Below are positions 26,432-35,033 of a stretch of DNA of 64,000 nucleotides, one piece after another. The stretch spans positions 1 to 64,000 of the forward strand of contig JAGRJY010000157.1 in NCBI GenBank assembly GCA_020442465.1, read 5' to 3'. This DNA is from Lysobacterales bacterium (GTDB lineage Bacteria; Pseudomonadota; Gammaproteobacteria; Xanthomonadales; Xanthomonadaceae). The translations under genes and the position numbers were made by a program. A model generated the notes under the pieces. The model saw only the letters and a list, made by a program, of their open reading frames with translations. It had not been told where the DNA came from and did not search any database. Positions within the stretch are counted from its first letter, which is position 1. Every line of letters begins with the position of its first letter.

Positions 26432-27610
26432 ATGCCTGCCGGACGCTTTCGGTTTGATCTGCCACGCCCTGCTCGGATGGGCACCGCGCACTCCCGCCGG
26501 TTCGCCGCGACCATCGCGCTCGCCTTGGCGTGCTGCCTTGGCCAGGCCGGATGGGCCAAGGGCCCGCCCGCCGACCCGCGCGCCGAAGCGCTGATCACCG
26601 AACTCGGCATCGACGCGGCGACGACGCCGTCTGCAGCCCTGCCGGGCTGGCGCGTCCCCACGCGGGTGGTGGTGTCGCGGGCGTCACCGGCCGTGCTCGA
26701 GCGCCTGCAGGCCGCAGCACCCGGCGTCGAAGTCGTGGTCGCCCAGCCCGGCGAGGCCGGCAAGGCGCTGCTCTCGAAGGCGCAGGTGGCGATTGGCCTC
26801 TGCGACGAGGCGACCCTTTCCGCTGCGCCATCGCTGCACTGGATCCAGACCTGGTGGGTGGGCGTCGAGGACTGTGTGGGCGTACCCGGCCTGGCCGAGC
26901 GCGGCATCGTGCTGACCAACACCCAGCGCACCAGCGCCATCCCGATCGCCGAACATGCGATCGCCATGGTCATGGCTCTGGCACGCGGCCTGCCTGCATA
27001 CGCCCGGAAGCAGCAGGCCCATGACTGGTCACCGCGGCCCGAGGGCGTGCGCGTGATGGAGCTGCACGAGCGCACTCTACTGGTGGTCGGACTCGGCGGC
27101 ATTGGCACCGAAGTCGCGCGTCGCGCGCACGGCCTGGGCATGCGCGTGATCGCGACCCGCAACAGCAGCCGCGAGGGACCGGACTTCGTCGCCAAGGTCG
27201 GCCTGTCGGACGAGCTGCATGCGCTCGCCGCCGAGGCCGACGTCATCGTCAGCGCGGTACCGCTGACGCCGGCGACCACCGGGCTGTTCGACGCGACGTT
27301 CTTCGCTGCTGCCAAGCCGGGCGCGCTGTTCCTCAACGTCGGCCGCGGCGGCAGCGTGGTCACCGATGATCTCGTCGCCGCGCTGCGCAGCGGCCAGATC
27401 GGCGGCGCGGGGCTCGATGTCACCGAGCCCGAGCCGCTGCCCGCCGGACATCCACTGTGGTCGCTCGCCAATGTCGTCATCACGCCGCACGTCGCGGCGA
27501 CGTCGGACGCGCAGACGGAGCGCTACCTCCTCCTCGTTACCGAGAACCTGCGCCGCTACGTCGCTGGCGAGCCGCTGCTGAACGTGGTCGACATCGCCCG
27601 CGGGTACTGA
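26432..27610 (+). CDS. D-isomer 2-hydroxyacid dehydrogenase with an apparent export signal
   Basis: From the ATG at 26432, 392 residues. An alternative ATG at 26477 begins directly before the signal-like segment. The N-terminus has a positively charged stretch including SRR, a hydrophobic core (FAATIALALACCLG) and a cleavage-like QAGWAKG, so export is predicted and Tat transport is conceivable. The enzyme domain is complete: NAD-binding VVGLGGIGTEVARR, catalytic Arg in NVGRGGSVV, Glu in DVTEPEPLP and His in ITPHVAAT. Enzymes of this family normally work in the cytosol because they need NAD(P)H. It sits 34 bp before a permease gene. Confidence 0.85.
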   Translation: MPAGRFRFDLPRPARMGTAHSRRFAATIALALACCLGQAGWAKGPPADPRAEALITELGIDAATTPSAALPGWRVPTRVVVSRASPAVLERLQAAAPGVEVVVAQPGEAGKALLSKAQVAIGLCDEATLSAAPSLHWIQTWWVGVEDCVGVPGLAERGIVLTNTQRTSAIPIAEHAIAMVMALARGLPAYARKQQAHDWSPRPEGVRVMELHERTLLVVGLGGIGTEVARRAHGLGMRVIATRNSSREGPDFVAKVGLSDELHALAAEADVIVSAVPLTPATTGLFDATFFAAAKPGALFLNVGRGGSVVTDDLVAALRSGQIGGAGLDVTEPEPLPAGHPLWSLANVVITPHVAATSDAQTERYLLLVTENLRRYVAGEPLLNVVDIARGY

Positions 27611-27644
27611 ACAGACCATTCCAGCGCAAAGACGGATCGCGCCG

Positions 27645-28982
27645 ATGACCCGCCCCGAGGGGGAAACTCGCCCGAGCGTGCTGCAGACGCTGGCAGGCGT
27701 GCGTCGGGACGAGCGCGCCACCCTGCTGCTGGCGGCGCTGTATTTCTTCCTGGTGATGGCGAGCTACTTCATCCTGCGCCCGATCCGCGACCAGATGGGC
27801 GTGGCCGGCGGCGTGCGCAACCTGCCCTGGCTGTTCACCGGCACGCTCACTGCCATGCTGCTGATCAGCCCGGTCTTTTCGGCGCTGGTCTCGCGGCTGC
27901 CGCGACGACGCTTCGTGACCTGGAGCTACCGCGCACTGATGGCCTGCCTGCTCGGCTTCTTCGTGGCGCTGCAAACGCTGCCGGAACACTCGATGGTCTG
28001 GGTGGGGCGCGCCTTCTTCGTCTGGGTCAGCGTGTTCAACCTGTTCGCCGTCTCGCTGTTCTGGGCGGTGATGGCCGACACCTACGACGCGCCGACGTCG
28101 CGGAGACTCTACGGTGTGATCATGGCCGGAGGCAGTCTCGGCGCCCTGCTCGGCGGCCTGGTCACCGCCAGCCTGGTCGACTGGATCGGCGCACCCGCTC
28201 TGCTGCTGGTCTCGCTGGTGATGCTCGAAGCCGCGCTGTGGTGCATGTTCGCGATCCATCGACGCAGCATCGACGCCGGGCGCGGATCGGCCCCCGGCGC
28301 CTCGACGGCGGCCACGCACGATGAGGCCGTGATCGGCGGCGGCGCGCTCGACGGCTTCCGTCTGGCCTTGCGCTCACCCTACCTGCTCGGCATCTGCGGC
28401 TACATGCTGCTCTACACCATCGGTTCCACTTTCCTGTACATCCTGCAGGCACAGGTCGTGGACGCAACCGTCGACGGCGCCGCCGCGCAGACCGCGTACT
28501 TCGCCCACGTCGACATCTGGGTCAACGGTCTCACCCTGGTGCTGCAGCTGTTTCTCACCGGCCGCATGATGGCCCGCCTCGGGGTCGGCCTGACCCTGGC
28601 CGCATTGCCGCTGATCAGCGTGCTGGGCTTCGCCGCGCTGGGCGCACTGCCAGTGCTCGCCGCGGTGGTGGTGTTCACGGTCGCACGGCGGGTGACCAAC
28701 TACGCGCTCTCGCGCCCGGCGCGCGAGGCGCTGTTCGTGCCGCTCGATCGCAGCGAGAAGTACAAGGCGAAAAACCTCATCGACACCGCGGTCTACCGGA
28801 TCGGCGATCAGATCGGCGCATGGAGTCACGCCCTGCTGATGGCGCTCGGCCTGGGCATCGGCGGCATCGCCTTGTGCGCGGTCCCGCTGTCGGCGCTGTG
28901 GCTGGCTCTGTCCCTGTGGCTGGGCCGTCGCTATCGCGCCATGCCTAGGGCGCAGACAGCACGCGCAGACGCTCCGCACTGA
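27645..28982 (+). CDS. Polytopic permease of the ATP:ADP antiporter-like / MFS superfamily
   Basis: 445 residues with about 12 membrane segments. The first carries YFFLVMASYFILRPIRDQMG, a segment shared with bacterial relatives of the nucleotide (TLC/AAA) transporters annotated as NTP exchange or MFS proteins. YALSRPAREALFVPLDRSEKYKAKNLIDTA-type sequence (its middle part lies near 28740-28790) is another landmark of this group. The substrate is unknown; nucleotide exchange as in intracellular bacteria is not implied. It follows the hydroxyacid dehydrogenase by 34 bp, and its 3' end overlaps the convergent regulator gene by 38 bp. Confidence 0.75.
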   Translation: MTRPEGETRPSVLQTLAGVRRDERATLLLAALYFFLVMASYFILRPIRDQMGVAGGVRNLPWLFTGTLTAMLLISPVFSALVSRLPRRRFVTWSYRALMACLLGFFVALQTLPEHSMVWVGRAFFVWVSVFNLFAVSLFWAVMADTYDAPTSRRLYGVIMAGGSLGALLGGLVTASLVDWIGAPALLLVSLVMLEAALWCMFAIHRRSIDAGRGSAPGASTAATHDEAVIGGGALDGFRLALRSPYLLGICGYMLLYTIGSTFLYILQAQVVDATVDGAAAQTAYFAHVDIWVNGLTLVLQLFLTGRMMARLGVGLTLAALPLISVLGFAALGALPVLAAVVVFTVARRVTNYALSRPAREALFVPLDRSEKYKAKNLIDTAVYRIGDQIGAWSHALLMALGLGIGGIALCAVPLSALWLALSLWLGRRYRAMPRAQTARADAPH

Positions 28983-29742
28983 CGGCATCGGCCGGATAGA
29001 ACGCTTCCAACGCCAGTTCGGACAACGTCACGTCAGCGGGCGCGCCGAACACGGTGAGCGTGCTCAACAGGCTGATCTCGCCGGCCGGTGTGCGCAGGTG
29101 CAGCAGCACCGCGAAGTCGTCGGCGGGCCCGCCCGCAGAGTTAGCCTCGCGCTCACCCGGCAAGGGGGGAAGGGCCGCGAGTTCGTCGCGCAGCTGCGCC
29201 AGAACCGGGTCGCCCGAGTTTTCCACCAGTTGACCGAGTCGCTTGAGGATGTACGCACGCCACTGCGCCAGGTTGATGATCGCGCGGGCGAGGCCATCGG
29301 GATGCAGACTGACCCGCAACACATTGATCCGCCCCTGCAGCAGTGAAGGCTCCACCAGAGCCATCAACGCGCCGGCGGGTCGGTTATGCAAGACCAGATT
29401 CCAGTGCCGGTCGACGACCAGCGCCGGATACGGCTCGTGCGCGTGCAGTACGCGCCCCAGCGCATCGCGCGCCGCGGCCAGGGCTTCGGAATCCAGTCCA
29501 CGCTCTGCGTACGCAGGCGCATAGCCGGCGGCGAGCAACATACGGTTTCGCTCACGCAAGGGCAGTTCCAGCGCCGTGCCGAGCTGCAGGATCAGCTCGC
29601 GGCTCGGCCGTGCCTTGCCGGTCTCCACGAAGCTGAGGTGCCGGGTGGAGATACGCGCTGCGCCGGCGAGATCGAGCTGGCTGCGCTGGCGTCGCTGGCG
29701 CCAGCTGCGCAACAGGGGACCAATCGGCTCGGAAGTACTCAT
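28945..29742 (-). CDS. XRE-family regulator with MmyB-like ligand-binding domain
   Basis: 265 residues. An N-terminal helix-turn-helix (about residues 8-65) carries RSWRQRRQRSQLDLAGAARIS and the conserved STRHLSFVETGKARPSRE. A PAS-like MmyB domain follows, with the typical HEPYPALVVDRHWNLVLHN and TLTVFGAPADVTLSELALEAFYPAD signatures. Members repress or activate adjacent dehydrogenase or membrane protein genes in response to a small ligand, often fatty-acid like. Here the divergent genes are two small membrane proteins, with the palindrome TTACCTGGGAGGTAA between them. The 3' end overlaps the permease gene on the opposite strand. Confidence 0.92.
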   Translation of the reverse strand: MSTSEPIGPLLRSWRQRRQRSQLDLAGAARISTRHLSFVETGKARPSRELILQLGTALELPLRERNRMLLAAGYAPAYAERGLDSEALAAARDALGRVLHAHEPYPALVVDRHWNLVLHNRPAGALMALVEPSLLQGRINVLRVSLHPDGLARAIINLAQWRAYILKRLGQLVENSGDPVLAQLRDELAALPPLPGEREANSAGGPADDFAVLLHLRTPAGEISLLSTLTVFGAPADVTLSELALEAFYPADAVSAERLRVLSAP

Positions 29743-29787
29743 GCAGCGAGTGTACGCGCGGCGCCCGCATCCGAGGCATGCTGTGCT

Positions 29788-29802
29788 TTACCTGGGAGGT
29801 AA
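29788..29802. promoter_or_regulatory. Palindromic operator candidate of the MmyB-type regulator
   Basis: TTACCTgggAGGTAA is a perfect 6-bp inverted repeat with a 3-bp centre. It lies 46 bp upstream of the regulator start and 62 bp upstream of the divergent membrane protein gene. The length and symmetry fit binding by a dimeric helix-turn-helix protein and control of both directions. Assignment to this regulator is by position only. Confidence 0.55.
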
Positions 29803-29863
29803 TCGATTCCCTGCGCGTCGACGCGGAAGCTGTGAGCCGTCCAAACCGCCACGGAGTCGCACC

Positions 29864-30283
29864 ATGCACAGCATCACCCTGCTTCCCCTGCTCCGCCTCG
29901 CACTGCGTCTCGATGGCGCGGTCAGCAGTCTGGCTGGCGTGCTGACGCTGGCACTCAGCGAATGGATGGCCACGGAACTCGGCGCGCCGCCGAACGCTGT
30001 CGTCGCGCTCGGCGTGTTCATGCTCGCGTACGGCCTCTCGCTGCTGCTGCTTGCCCGGACGCAGGCTGCGTCGCCCATCCTGCTGTGGGGCATTGTGATC
30101 GGCAATGCGCTCTGGGCAGCGGCCAGTGTGGCACTCGCTTTCTCCAGCCTGATCGCACCGACCACGCCCGGCCTCGTCGTGCTGATCGGTCAGGCCGTCG
30201 CCGTGTTCGGGCTCACCGAAATGCAGTTCATCGGACTGCGCCGCAGCCTGCGCGACACCTTCACCGCACCGGCCCACGCATGA
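29864..30283 (+). CDS. Small integral membrane protein, four predicted segments
   Basis: 139 residues from the ATG at 29864. The frame is open upstream, but that part shadows the regulator. Four hydrophobic stretches lie at about residues 18-32, 45-62, 72-92 and 98-118, with a charged tail (RRSLRDTF). No domain was recognised beyond a general resemblance to short DoxX- or SdpI-like membrane proteins. The next gene starts inside its stop codon (ATGA), so the two proteins are co-translated and may form a complex. The TTACCT palindrome suggests control by the divergent MmyB-type regulator. Confidence 0.75.
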   Translation: MHSITLLPLLRLALRLDGAVSSLAGVLTLALSEWMATELGAPPNAVVALGVFMLAYGLSLLLLARTQAASPILLWGIVIGNALWAAASVALAFSSLIAPTTPGLVVLIGQAVAVFGLTEMQFIGLRRSLRDTFTAPAHA

Positions 30284-30654
30284 GCGCGCAACCCTCGATA
30301 GGCCAGAGGGTGGCCTGGTGGATCGTCGCATTGATCCACCTCGCTCCCCTGCTTGGCCTGATCGGCGGCGAGGCGCTGCGCAGCAGCTACGGTCTGGGCG
30401 CGATCGACGCCAACACCGAACTGCTGCTGCGTCACCGCGCCGTGCTGTTCGGTGTGCTCGGCGCCGCAACCTTGATGGCGCTGTCCCGGCCTGCGCTGCG
30501 CATGCCCGTGCTCGCCGGCACCGCGATCTCCGACCTCAGCTTCATCGGCCTGGTGCTGATCGCACCGACGTGGAGTGCGCCGTTGCTGAAGCTGGCGGCG
30601 ATCGATGTCGTGTCGCTGGTGATGATCGGGTTTCTGGCGACGCGGAAGCACTGA
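30280..30654 (+). CDS. Small membrane protein co-translated with its upstream neighbour
   Basis: 124 residues with four hydrophobic segments (about 12-30, 46-64, 72-90 and 98-116) and a conserved-looking LLLRHRAVLFGVLGAATL block. I do not recognise the family with certainty; phosphopantetheine adenylyltransferase-like membrane proteins annotated in proteobacteria have a similar LRHRAVLFG motif. ATGA overlap with the preceding gene implies translational coupling. Confidence 0.7.
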   Translation: MSAQPSIGQRVAWWIVALIHLAPLLGLIGGEALRSSYGLGAIDANTELLLRHRAVLFGVLGAATLMALSRPALRMPVLAGTAISDLSFIGLVLIAPTWSAPLLKLAAIDVVSLVMIGFLATRKH

Positions 30655-30708
30655 TGCCTGAGTCACTCCCCGCGCAGTTTGGGCCGGGTTGAGTCCTGTC
30701 TCACGCTC

Positions 30709-30875
30709 CGTCGTCCCGGCGCACGAGGCGCGCAGGAGCGCACCAGAACGCCGCTGGCGGCCGGAAGGGCGAGCGTCCGGGTTTGCGCGAGCAATCCGGG
30801 ATCCACTTTGATCTGTTTCCACACTCGACGAGATGGAGAGGGGCAAGATGGATACCGGCTTGCGTCGGGATGACG
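30709..30875. repeat. Dispersed inverted-repeat element (about 165 bp), non-coding
   Basis: The left end CGTCGTCCCGGCGCA and the right end TGCGTCGGGATGACG are imperfect inverted copies. The interior holds GATCTGTTTCCACACTCGACG and GATGGATACCGGC-type segments. This is the common proteobacterial intergenic element whose ends translate spuriously as MDTGLRRDD-like peptides. The surrounding gap (30655-30999) holds no supportable gene. Confidence 0.6.
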
Positions 30876-30999
30876 CCATGGCCCAGAGGTCTGGTTGTAC
30901 ATTCGACGGTCGTACGGCGAGCACATGGCGCACCGTGTCGCACCGGAAGGCCGAATATCTCGTGACGACTATTCGACCCGGGTCAGGCCGCACCACCCC

Positions 31000-32127
31000 T
31001 CATCCCGCCTCCCGCCCCACGAAATCCTCGTACACCTTGCGCCGCCGGAACGGCATCAGCGTCTGCGCCCAGAGCCCGCGCGGCACGGTTTCGAGCTTCA
31101 TGACGCCGTAATCGGGTGGCCACTGCTTTCTCGGTGGCAGCTTGAAAGTGCCCATCAGCATGTCGACCACGGGCAGGTGGATCGCGTAGTTGGTGTCGAT
31201 GTAGTCGGCATCACGGGCGTGATGCCAGTGGTGGTAGCGCGGCAGCACGATGATCCGCTCCAGCCAGCCGAAGTCGAGACTCAGATTGGCGTGCGCCACC
31301 ACCGCCTGCAGGCCGACCAGGATCACATAGCCGTTGATGGCATCGGGCGCGAAGCCGAGCACCACCAGAGGCAGCAGCACTGCGCTGCGGGTGAGCAGCA
31401 CCTCGATCAGGTGGATGCGCGAGCCAGCCAGCCAATCCATCGAGCGGCTGCTGTGGTGCACGGCGTGGAACCGCCAGAGAAACGGTATGTTGTGGTAGGC
31501 GCGGTGCAGCAGCGCCTGGGCCAGGTCCGCGCAGAACACGGCGAGCAGGAACTGCGCCCAGATCGGCAGGCTCTGGATCGCATCGCGCAGGGCCGGCCAC
31601 GCCACCAGGGCCGCCACGGTCGAGGTCGAGGCGGTCACCGCGATCAGCACGAACTGCACCAGAATGTGGCTGACGAAGAAGTACTCGAGGTCGGTGCGCC
31701 ACTCCGGCCGCAGCGGCGACAGCGGCCGCACCGCGAACATGCGCTCGATCGGCACGAAGACCAGGGCCGAGAAGAACAGCGCGATGACGAACCAGTCGAG
31801 CCCGAGCGAAAACGGCGTCGCACGAATCGCGTCGAACTGCACGCTGGCGCCGCCCAGCAGCACGGCCAGGGCGGCGCTGACCACGCCCACCAGGGCCACG
31901 CGGCGCTGGCGTCCGCGCAGGATAGCCAACGTGCCGAGCACGAAGGCGGCGATGAGGCCGAACAGCAGCAAGTGGCGCGCGAAGGTCTCGGTATAGACCT
32001 CGCGGAATTCCCGGCTGGTCAGCAGCTCGGGAAAGTGGAAGCAGAGCACGCCGAGCAGGGCCGACAGGCCCAGCCCAGCGGAGAGATGAGCGGTCCAGGA
32101 ACGGGAGGTGGACGCAGCAGCTTGCAT
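31000..32127 (-). CDS. Sterol desaturase / fatty acid hydroxylase family membrane protein
   Basis: 375 residues with about 4-6 hydrophobic segments in the N-terminal half. The di-iron histidine clusters typical of the superfamily are present: LLHRAYHN, FHAVHHSS and HHWHHARDADYIDTNYAIHLP. These enzymes hydroxylate or desaturate lipids at the membrane using O2. Substrate candidates are fatty acids, carotenoids or hopanoid-like lipids. No related biosynthetic genes flank it, so the substrate is open. The start ATG is followed by a short polar segment before the first membrane helix. Confidence 0.9.
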   Translation of the reverse strand: MQAAASTSRSWTAHLSAGLGLSALLGVLCFHFPELLTSREFREVYTETFARHLLLFGLIAAFVLGTLAILRGRQRRVALVGVVSAALAVLLGGASVQFDAIRATPFSLGLDWFVIALFFSALVFVPIERMFAVRPLSPLRPEWRTDLEYFFVSHILVQFVLIAVTASTSTVAALVAWPALRDAIQSLPIWAQFLLAVFCADLAQALLHRAYHNIPFLWRFHAVHHSSRSMDWLAGSRIHLIEVLLTRSAVLLPLVVLGFAPDAINGYVILVGLQAVVAHANLSLDFGWLERIIVLPRYHHWHHARDADYIDTNYAIHLPVVDMLMGTFKLPPRKQWPPDYGVMKLETVPRGLWAQTLMPFRRRKVYEDFVGREAG

Positions 32128-32292
32128 GGGATGGCCCGGTCGGCAGAACTCCCCCCATTGTCGGGCGGCCCCGGTTTCGTCGCCAGCGCCGTGAAGCGCC
32201 CGGGTGCGGGTGCCACCTGCCGCACCGGGGCCGGTCAGCTCCGCGGTGCGGCGGCATGCCTTGCTGTCGCGACCCTGTGCGAGTTTGGGGCC

Positions 32293-32892
32293 TCAAACCA
32301 CTCGGTAGACCTTGCCCGTGTCGGCGCCTTCAACGCTGCGCGCGAAGCCGAGCGCCGCGCGTGCCGCCGGCACCGGATCGAAACCGCGGAAGTACGGCGC
32401 GTAGTTCGGCATCGACTCGATCAGCACGCCGGGACTGACAGCGTTGATGCGCAACCCCCGCGGCAGCTCGATGGCGGCACCGAGCACGAAGCCCTGGATG
32501 CCGGCATTGACCAGCGAGGCCGACGCGCCGTAGCGGATCGGTTCCTCCGCCAGCACGCCGGTGGTCAGGGTGATCGATCCGCCGTCGTTCAGATGCGCCA
32601 CGGCAGCCAGTGCCAGCTGCACCTGACCCATCAGCTTGTCCTGCAGGCCGACATCCCATTGTTCCTGGGACATTTCCAATAGCGGACCGAAGGCGACATT
32701 GCCGGCAGCCGACACGACGGCGTCGAGGGGCCCGACACTGGCCAGCGCCCGCTCGACCGAGGCGCGGTCGGTGAGGTCGATACGAACGTCGCCCGACGAC
32801 CGCCCGGCGCGCACAATCTCGTGCCGGGAGCCCAGTTCTTGAGCCACGGCCTGACCCAGCGTGCCGTGTGCACCGATCAGCAGAATCTTCAT
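32293..32892 (-). CDS. Short-chain dehydrogenase (SDR) lacking the usual Tyr-x-x-x-Lys
   Basis: 199 residues, compact even for an SDR. The cofactor loop LIGAHGTLGQAVA and the NAG-like SAAGNVAFG are present, and the ...LRINAVSPGVLIESM block is classical. At the catalytic position the sequence reads RYGASASLVNAGIQGFV, so the YxxxK pair is missing (Asn replaces Lys). This deviating subgroup is known and often annotated simply as SDR; its reaction is undefined. It is divergent from a LysR-type regulator that probably controls it. Confidence 0.88.
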   Translation of the reverse strand: MKILLIGAHGTLGQAVAQELGSRHEIVRAGRSSGDVRIDLTDRASVERALASVGPLDAVVSAAGNVAFGPLLEMSQEQWDVGLQDKLMGQVQLALAAVAHLNDGGSITLTTGVLAEEPIRYGASASLVNAGIQGFVLGAAIELPRGLRINAVSPGVLIESMPNYAPYFRGFDPVPAARAALGFARSVEGADTGKVYRVV

Positions 32893-32975
32893 GATGTCCT
32901 CGCTTGTGTGGGGGAAGGTGGCGCCATCCTGCGCCAGCCCTCGGCGCTTGATTAGCCGCCCACGAGCTGAAAGAC

Positions 32976-32993
32976 TGTTTCCTCATGGAAACA
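32976..32993. promoter_or_regulatory. Palindrome overlapping the LysR start codon
   Basis: TGTTTCCtcatGGAAACA has 7-bp perfect arms, and the ATG of the regulator (32985) lies in its centre. It is in the 92-bp gap between the divergent SDR and LysR genes, a natural place for an autoregulatory site, although the sequence lacks the T-N11-A form typical of LysR sites. Confidence 0.4.
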
Positions 32994-33905
32994 ATGTCGT
33001 CGAGACTGCAGCGCAGCGTGTGCTTTGCGACGGTCGCCGAACTGGGCAGCTTCACCGCCGCGGCGCGTCAGCTCGGCTGCTCCAAAGCCCATGTCAGCCG
33101 GCAAGTCGCCCAGCTCGAACGCGAACTCGGCAGCCAGCTGCTGCACCGGAGCACGCGTCGGCTCAGCCTCACCGACATCGGCCGGCGCTACGCGACGCAT
33201 GCGAGCGCGCTGATCCGTGCCCTCGAGGCTGCCGAACAGGAGGTTTCGCTGAGCAAGACGGTAGTGGCCGGTGCGCTGCGCCTCACCGCGGCCACATCCT
33301 TCGGCGAGGCGTTCCTGGTCGCACTGGTCGAGGCATTCCGCAGCGCGCATCCCGAAGTCCGCGTTGAACTCGACCTGAGCATCGTCCAGCGCGATCTCGA
33401 ACGCGAACGTTTCGACTTCGGCTTTCGTGCCACCCGCACGCTGGACGACCGCATCGTTGCGCGCGCCATCGGGGTCATCCGCGAACTGCCGGTGGCGAGC
33501 CCCGCGCTGTTCGAGCGCCATCGCAAGCCGCGTCGTCCGTCCGAACTGGCCGCCCTGCCCTGTCTGCGCAACACGCATTTCCAGGACGACGCCGAGTGGG
33601 TTCTGACGCGTGGCGCGCGCAGCGAGACGGTGCGCGTGCACGGCGATCTCGCCATCAACCATTTCGGATCGCTCAAGGAGGCGGCGCTGATCGGCGCAGG
33701 CGTTGCACGTCTGCCGCGCTATCTGGTGCAGGACGTGCTCGACGACGGCCGCCTGATCCAGCTGCTGCCGGAGTGGCAGTTCAGCACCGTCCCGGTGTAT
33801 CTCGTGCATCCGCAGCGCCATCGGCCGACCCTGCTGCAGCAGCGTTTTCGCGAGCACGTCATCGCCTGGTTCGACGAGCCGGAGCGCGTGCGCCTGCTGC
33901 GTTGA
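32985..33905 (+). CDS. LysR-family transcriptional regulator
   Basis: 306 residues. The N-terminal winged helix (FATVAELGSFTAAARQLGCSKAHVSRQVAQLERELGSQLLHRSTRRLSLTDIG-type region, residues 10-63) is followed by a two-lobed effector-binding domain. The recognition helix is SKAHVSRQVAQLE. It diverges from the SDR gene by 92 bp, the classical LysR arrangement with its target. The effector is unknown. Several ATGs occur near the start (METMSS); the first is used because the palindrome sits over it, but the second (32994) is possible. Confidence 0.92.
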   Translation: METMSSRLQRSVCFATVAELGSFTAAARQLGCSKAHVSRQVAQLERELGSQLLHRSTRRLSLTDIGRRYATHASALIRALEAAEQEVSLSKTVVAGALRLTAATSFGEAFLVALVEAFRSAHPEVRVELDLSIVQRDLERERFDFGFRATRTLDDRIVARAIGVIRELPVASPALFERHRKPRRPSELAALPCLRNTHFQDDAEWVLTRGARSETVRVHGDLAINHFGSLKEAALIGAGVARLPRYLVQDVLDDGRLIQLLPEWQFSTVPVYLVHPQRHRPTLLQQRFREHVIAWFDEPERVRLLR

Positions 33906-33927
33906 TCGCGCCAGCTGACCGGCCGGG

Positions 33928-34743
33928 TCAGCCGCCCTGGCAGTGCGGGCATACGTACAACCTGCGGCCGTCGCGTTCGACGCGCTGAATCAGGGTGCCG
34001 CACTCGAAGCAGGGCTCCCCGGCGCGATCGAACACCTGGAACCGGAACGCGCCGGTTCCCGACACCGTGTACGCGGCCTTCATCCGCCGCGACGGCTCGA
34101 TTCCTCGCGCCCGGTAGCTGTGCTGCGGCACCGCGAGCAGCGCTTTGGCCAGGGCGCGCAGACGCGCAGCAGGCAAATCAGCTGGTCTGAGGTCGGGATC
34201 GAGGCGGGCGACGAACAGCACTTCGGCACGCAGATAGTTGCCCATCCCGGCGAGGAAGGCCTGATCAAGCAGGAGGGCGCTCAAACGCTTGGTCTGGAAT
34301 GGCGCTGACTTCAGTCGCACCAGCACATCCTGCGCGCGCAGCGCGGGATCGAGCACATCCGGCCCGATGCGCTGCAGGAAGGGATGCTGCAGCACCTCTT
34401 CGCCGGGCCACAGGCTGATGTCGGAGGCCGAGTACAGCCGGATGGCCGCGTCGGCCGATTCCAGTTCGACCCTGAGCGAGCGCGAGGTGGCCGGCCGCTC
34501 GCCCGGCTTGCCGACCATCCACACCCCGTACAGCTGGTTGTGCGAGTACATCGTCCAGCCCGCGTCAAAGCGGATCAGCAGGGCTTTGCCGTGCGGCGTG
34601 ATCGACTCGACCGTGCTGCCATCGAGCTGACGCTCGTAGCGCTTCAGCTTGGGCAGCCCGAAGAACACGCGCTGCAGCCGCTTGCCGACCACAGCACCAG
34701 CCAGCGCATCAGCGGCGCGACGGATTTCCGGACCTTCGGGCAT
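33928..34743 (-). CDS. nei: Endonuclease VIII-like DNA glycosylase (Fpg/Nei family)
   Basis: 271 residues from the ATG at 34743, so that the mature N-terminus is PEGPEI with the catalytic Pro2 and Glu3. The frame extends further, but only this start is functional. The helix-two-turn-helix (AGMGNYLRAEVLFVARLDP) and the C-terminal zinc finger (CFECGTLIQRVERDGRRLYVCPHC) are complete. The enzyme removes oxidised pyrimidines and cuts the resulting abasic site. The catalytic Lys of the MPEGPE class is in the family position (GKALLIRFDAGWTMYSHNQLYG region). Nei rather than MutM is preferred from the overall match. Confidence 0.9.
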   Translation of the reverse strand: MPEGPEIRRAADALAGAVVGKRLQRVFFGLPKLKRYERQLDGSTVESITPHGKALLIRFDAGWTMYSHNQLYGVWMVGKPGERPATSRSLRVELESADAAIRLYSASDISLWPGEEVLQHPFLQRIGPDVLDPALRAQDVLVRLKSAPFQTKRLSALLLDQAFLAGMGNYLRAEVLFVARLDPDLRPADLPAARLRALAKALLAVPQHSYRARGIEPSRRMKAAYTVSGTGAFRFQVFDRAGEPCFECGTLIQRVERDGRRLYVCPHCQGG

Positions 34744-35033
34744 GCTGGAATCGACTGACGAACCAGCCGGCATCATCGGCGATGAACTGGATGCAGTCGG
34801 TGAAGGCCGTCAAGGTCGCCGGACTCGCAAAGGCACCGCCCGGACAGCTCGGACCGCCGCGCCGAACTCCGTTTCGGCAGCGGACACGAACGCGATGCGC
34901 CGAAGTCTGCCCATCGCCCCCCAACACACCGTTCCTCGATGTGGCCCTCGGCCTGAACTTCGACCCGCCTCGGCACACGCATGCCAGTCGCCTCGCCGTA
35001 GACTGCGCTTCTGATCGAAACCGGAGGCGTGCC

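Noticed and set aside
30895..32682. 595-codon plus-strand frame over the sterol desaturase-like gene
   Set aside because: His/Gln/Arg-biased shadow of the minus-strand membrane protein, without a start region.
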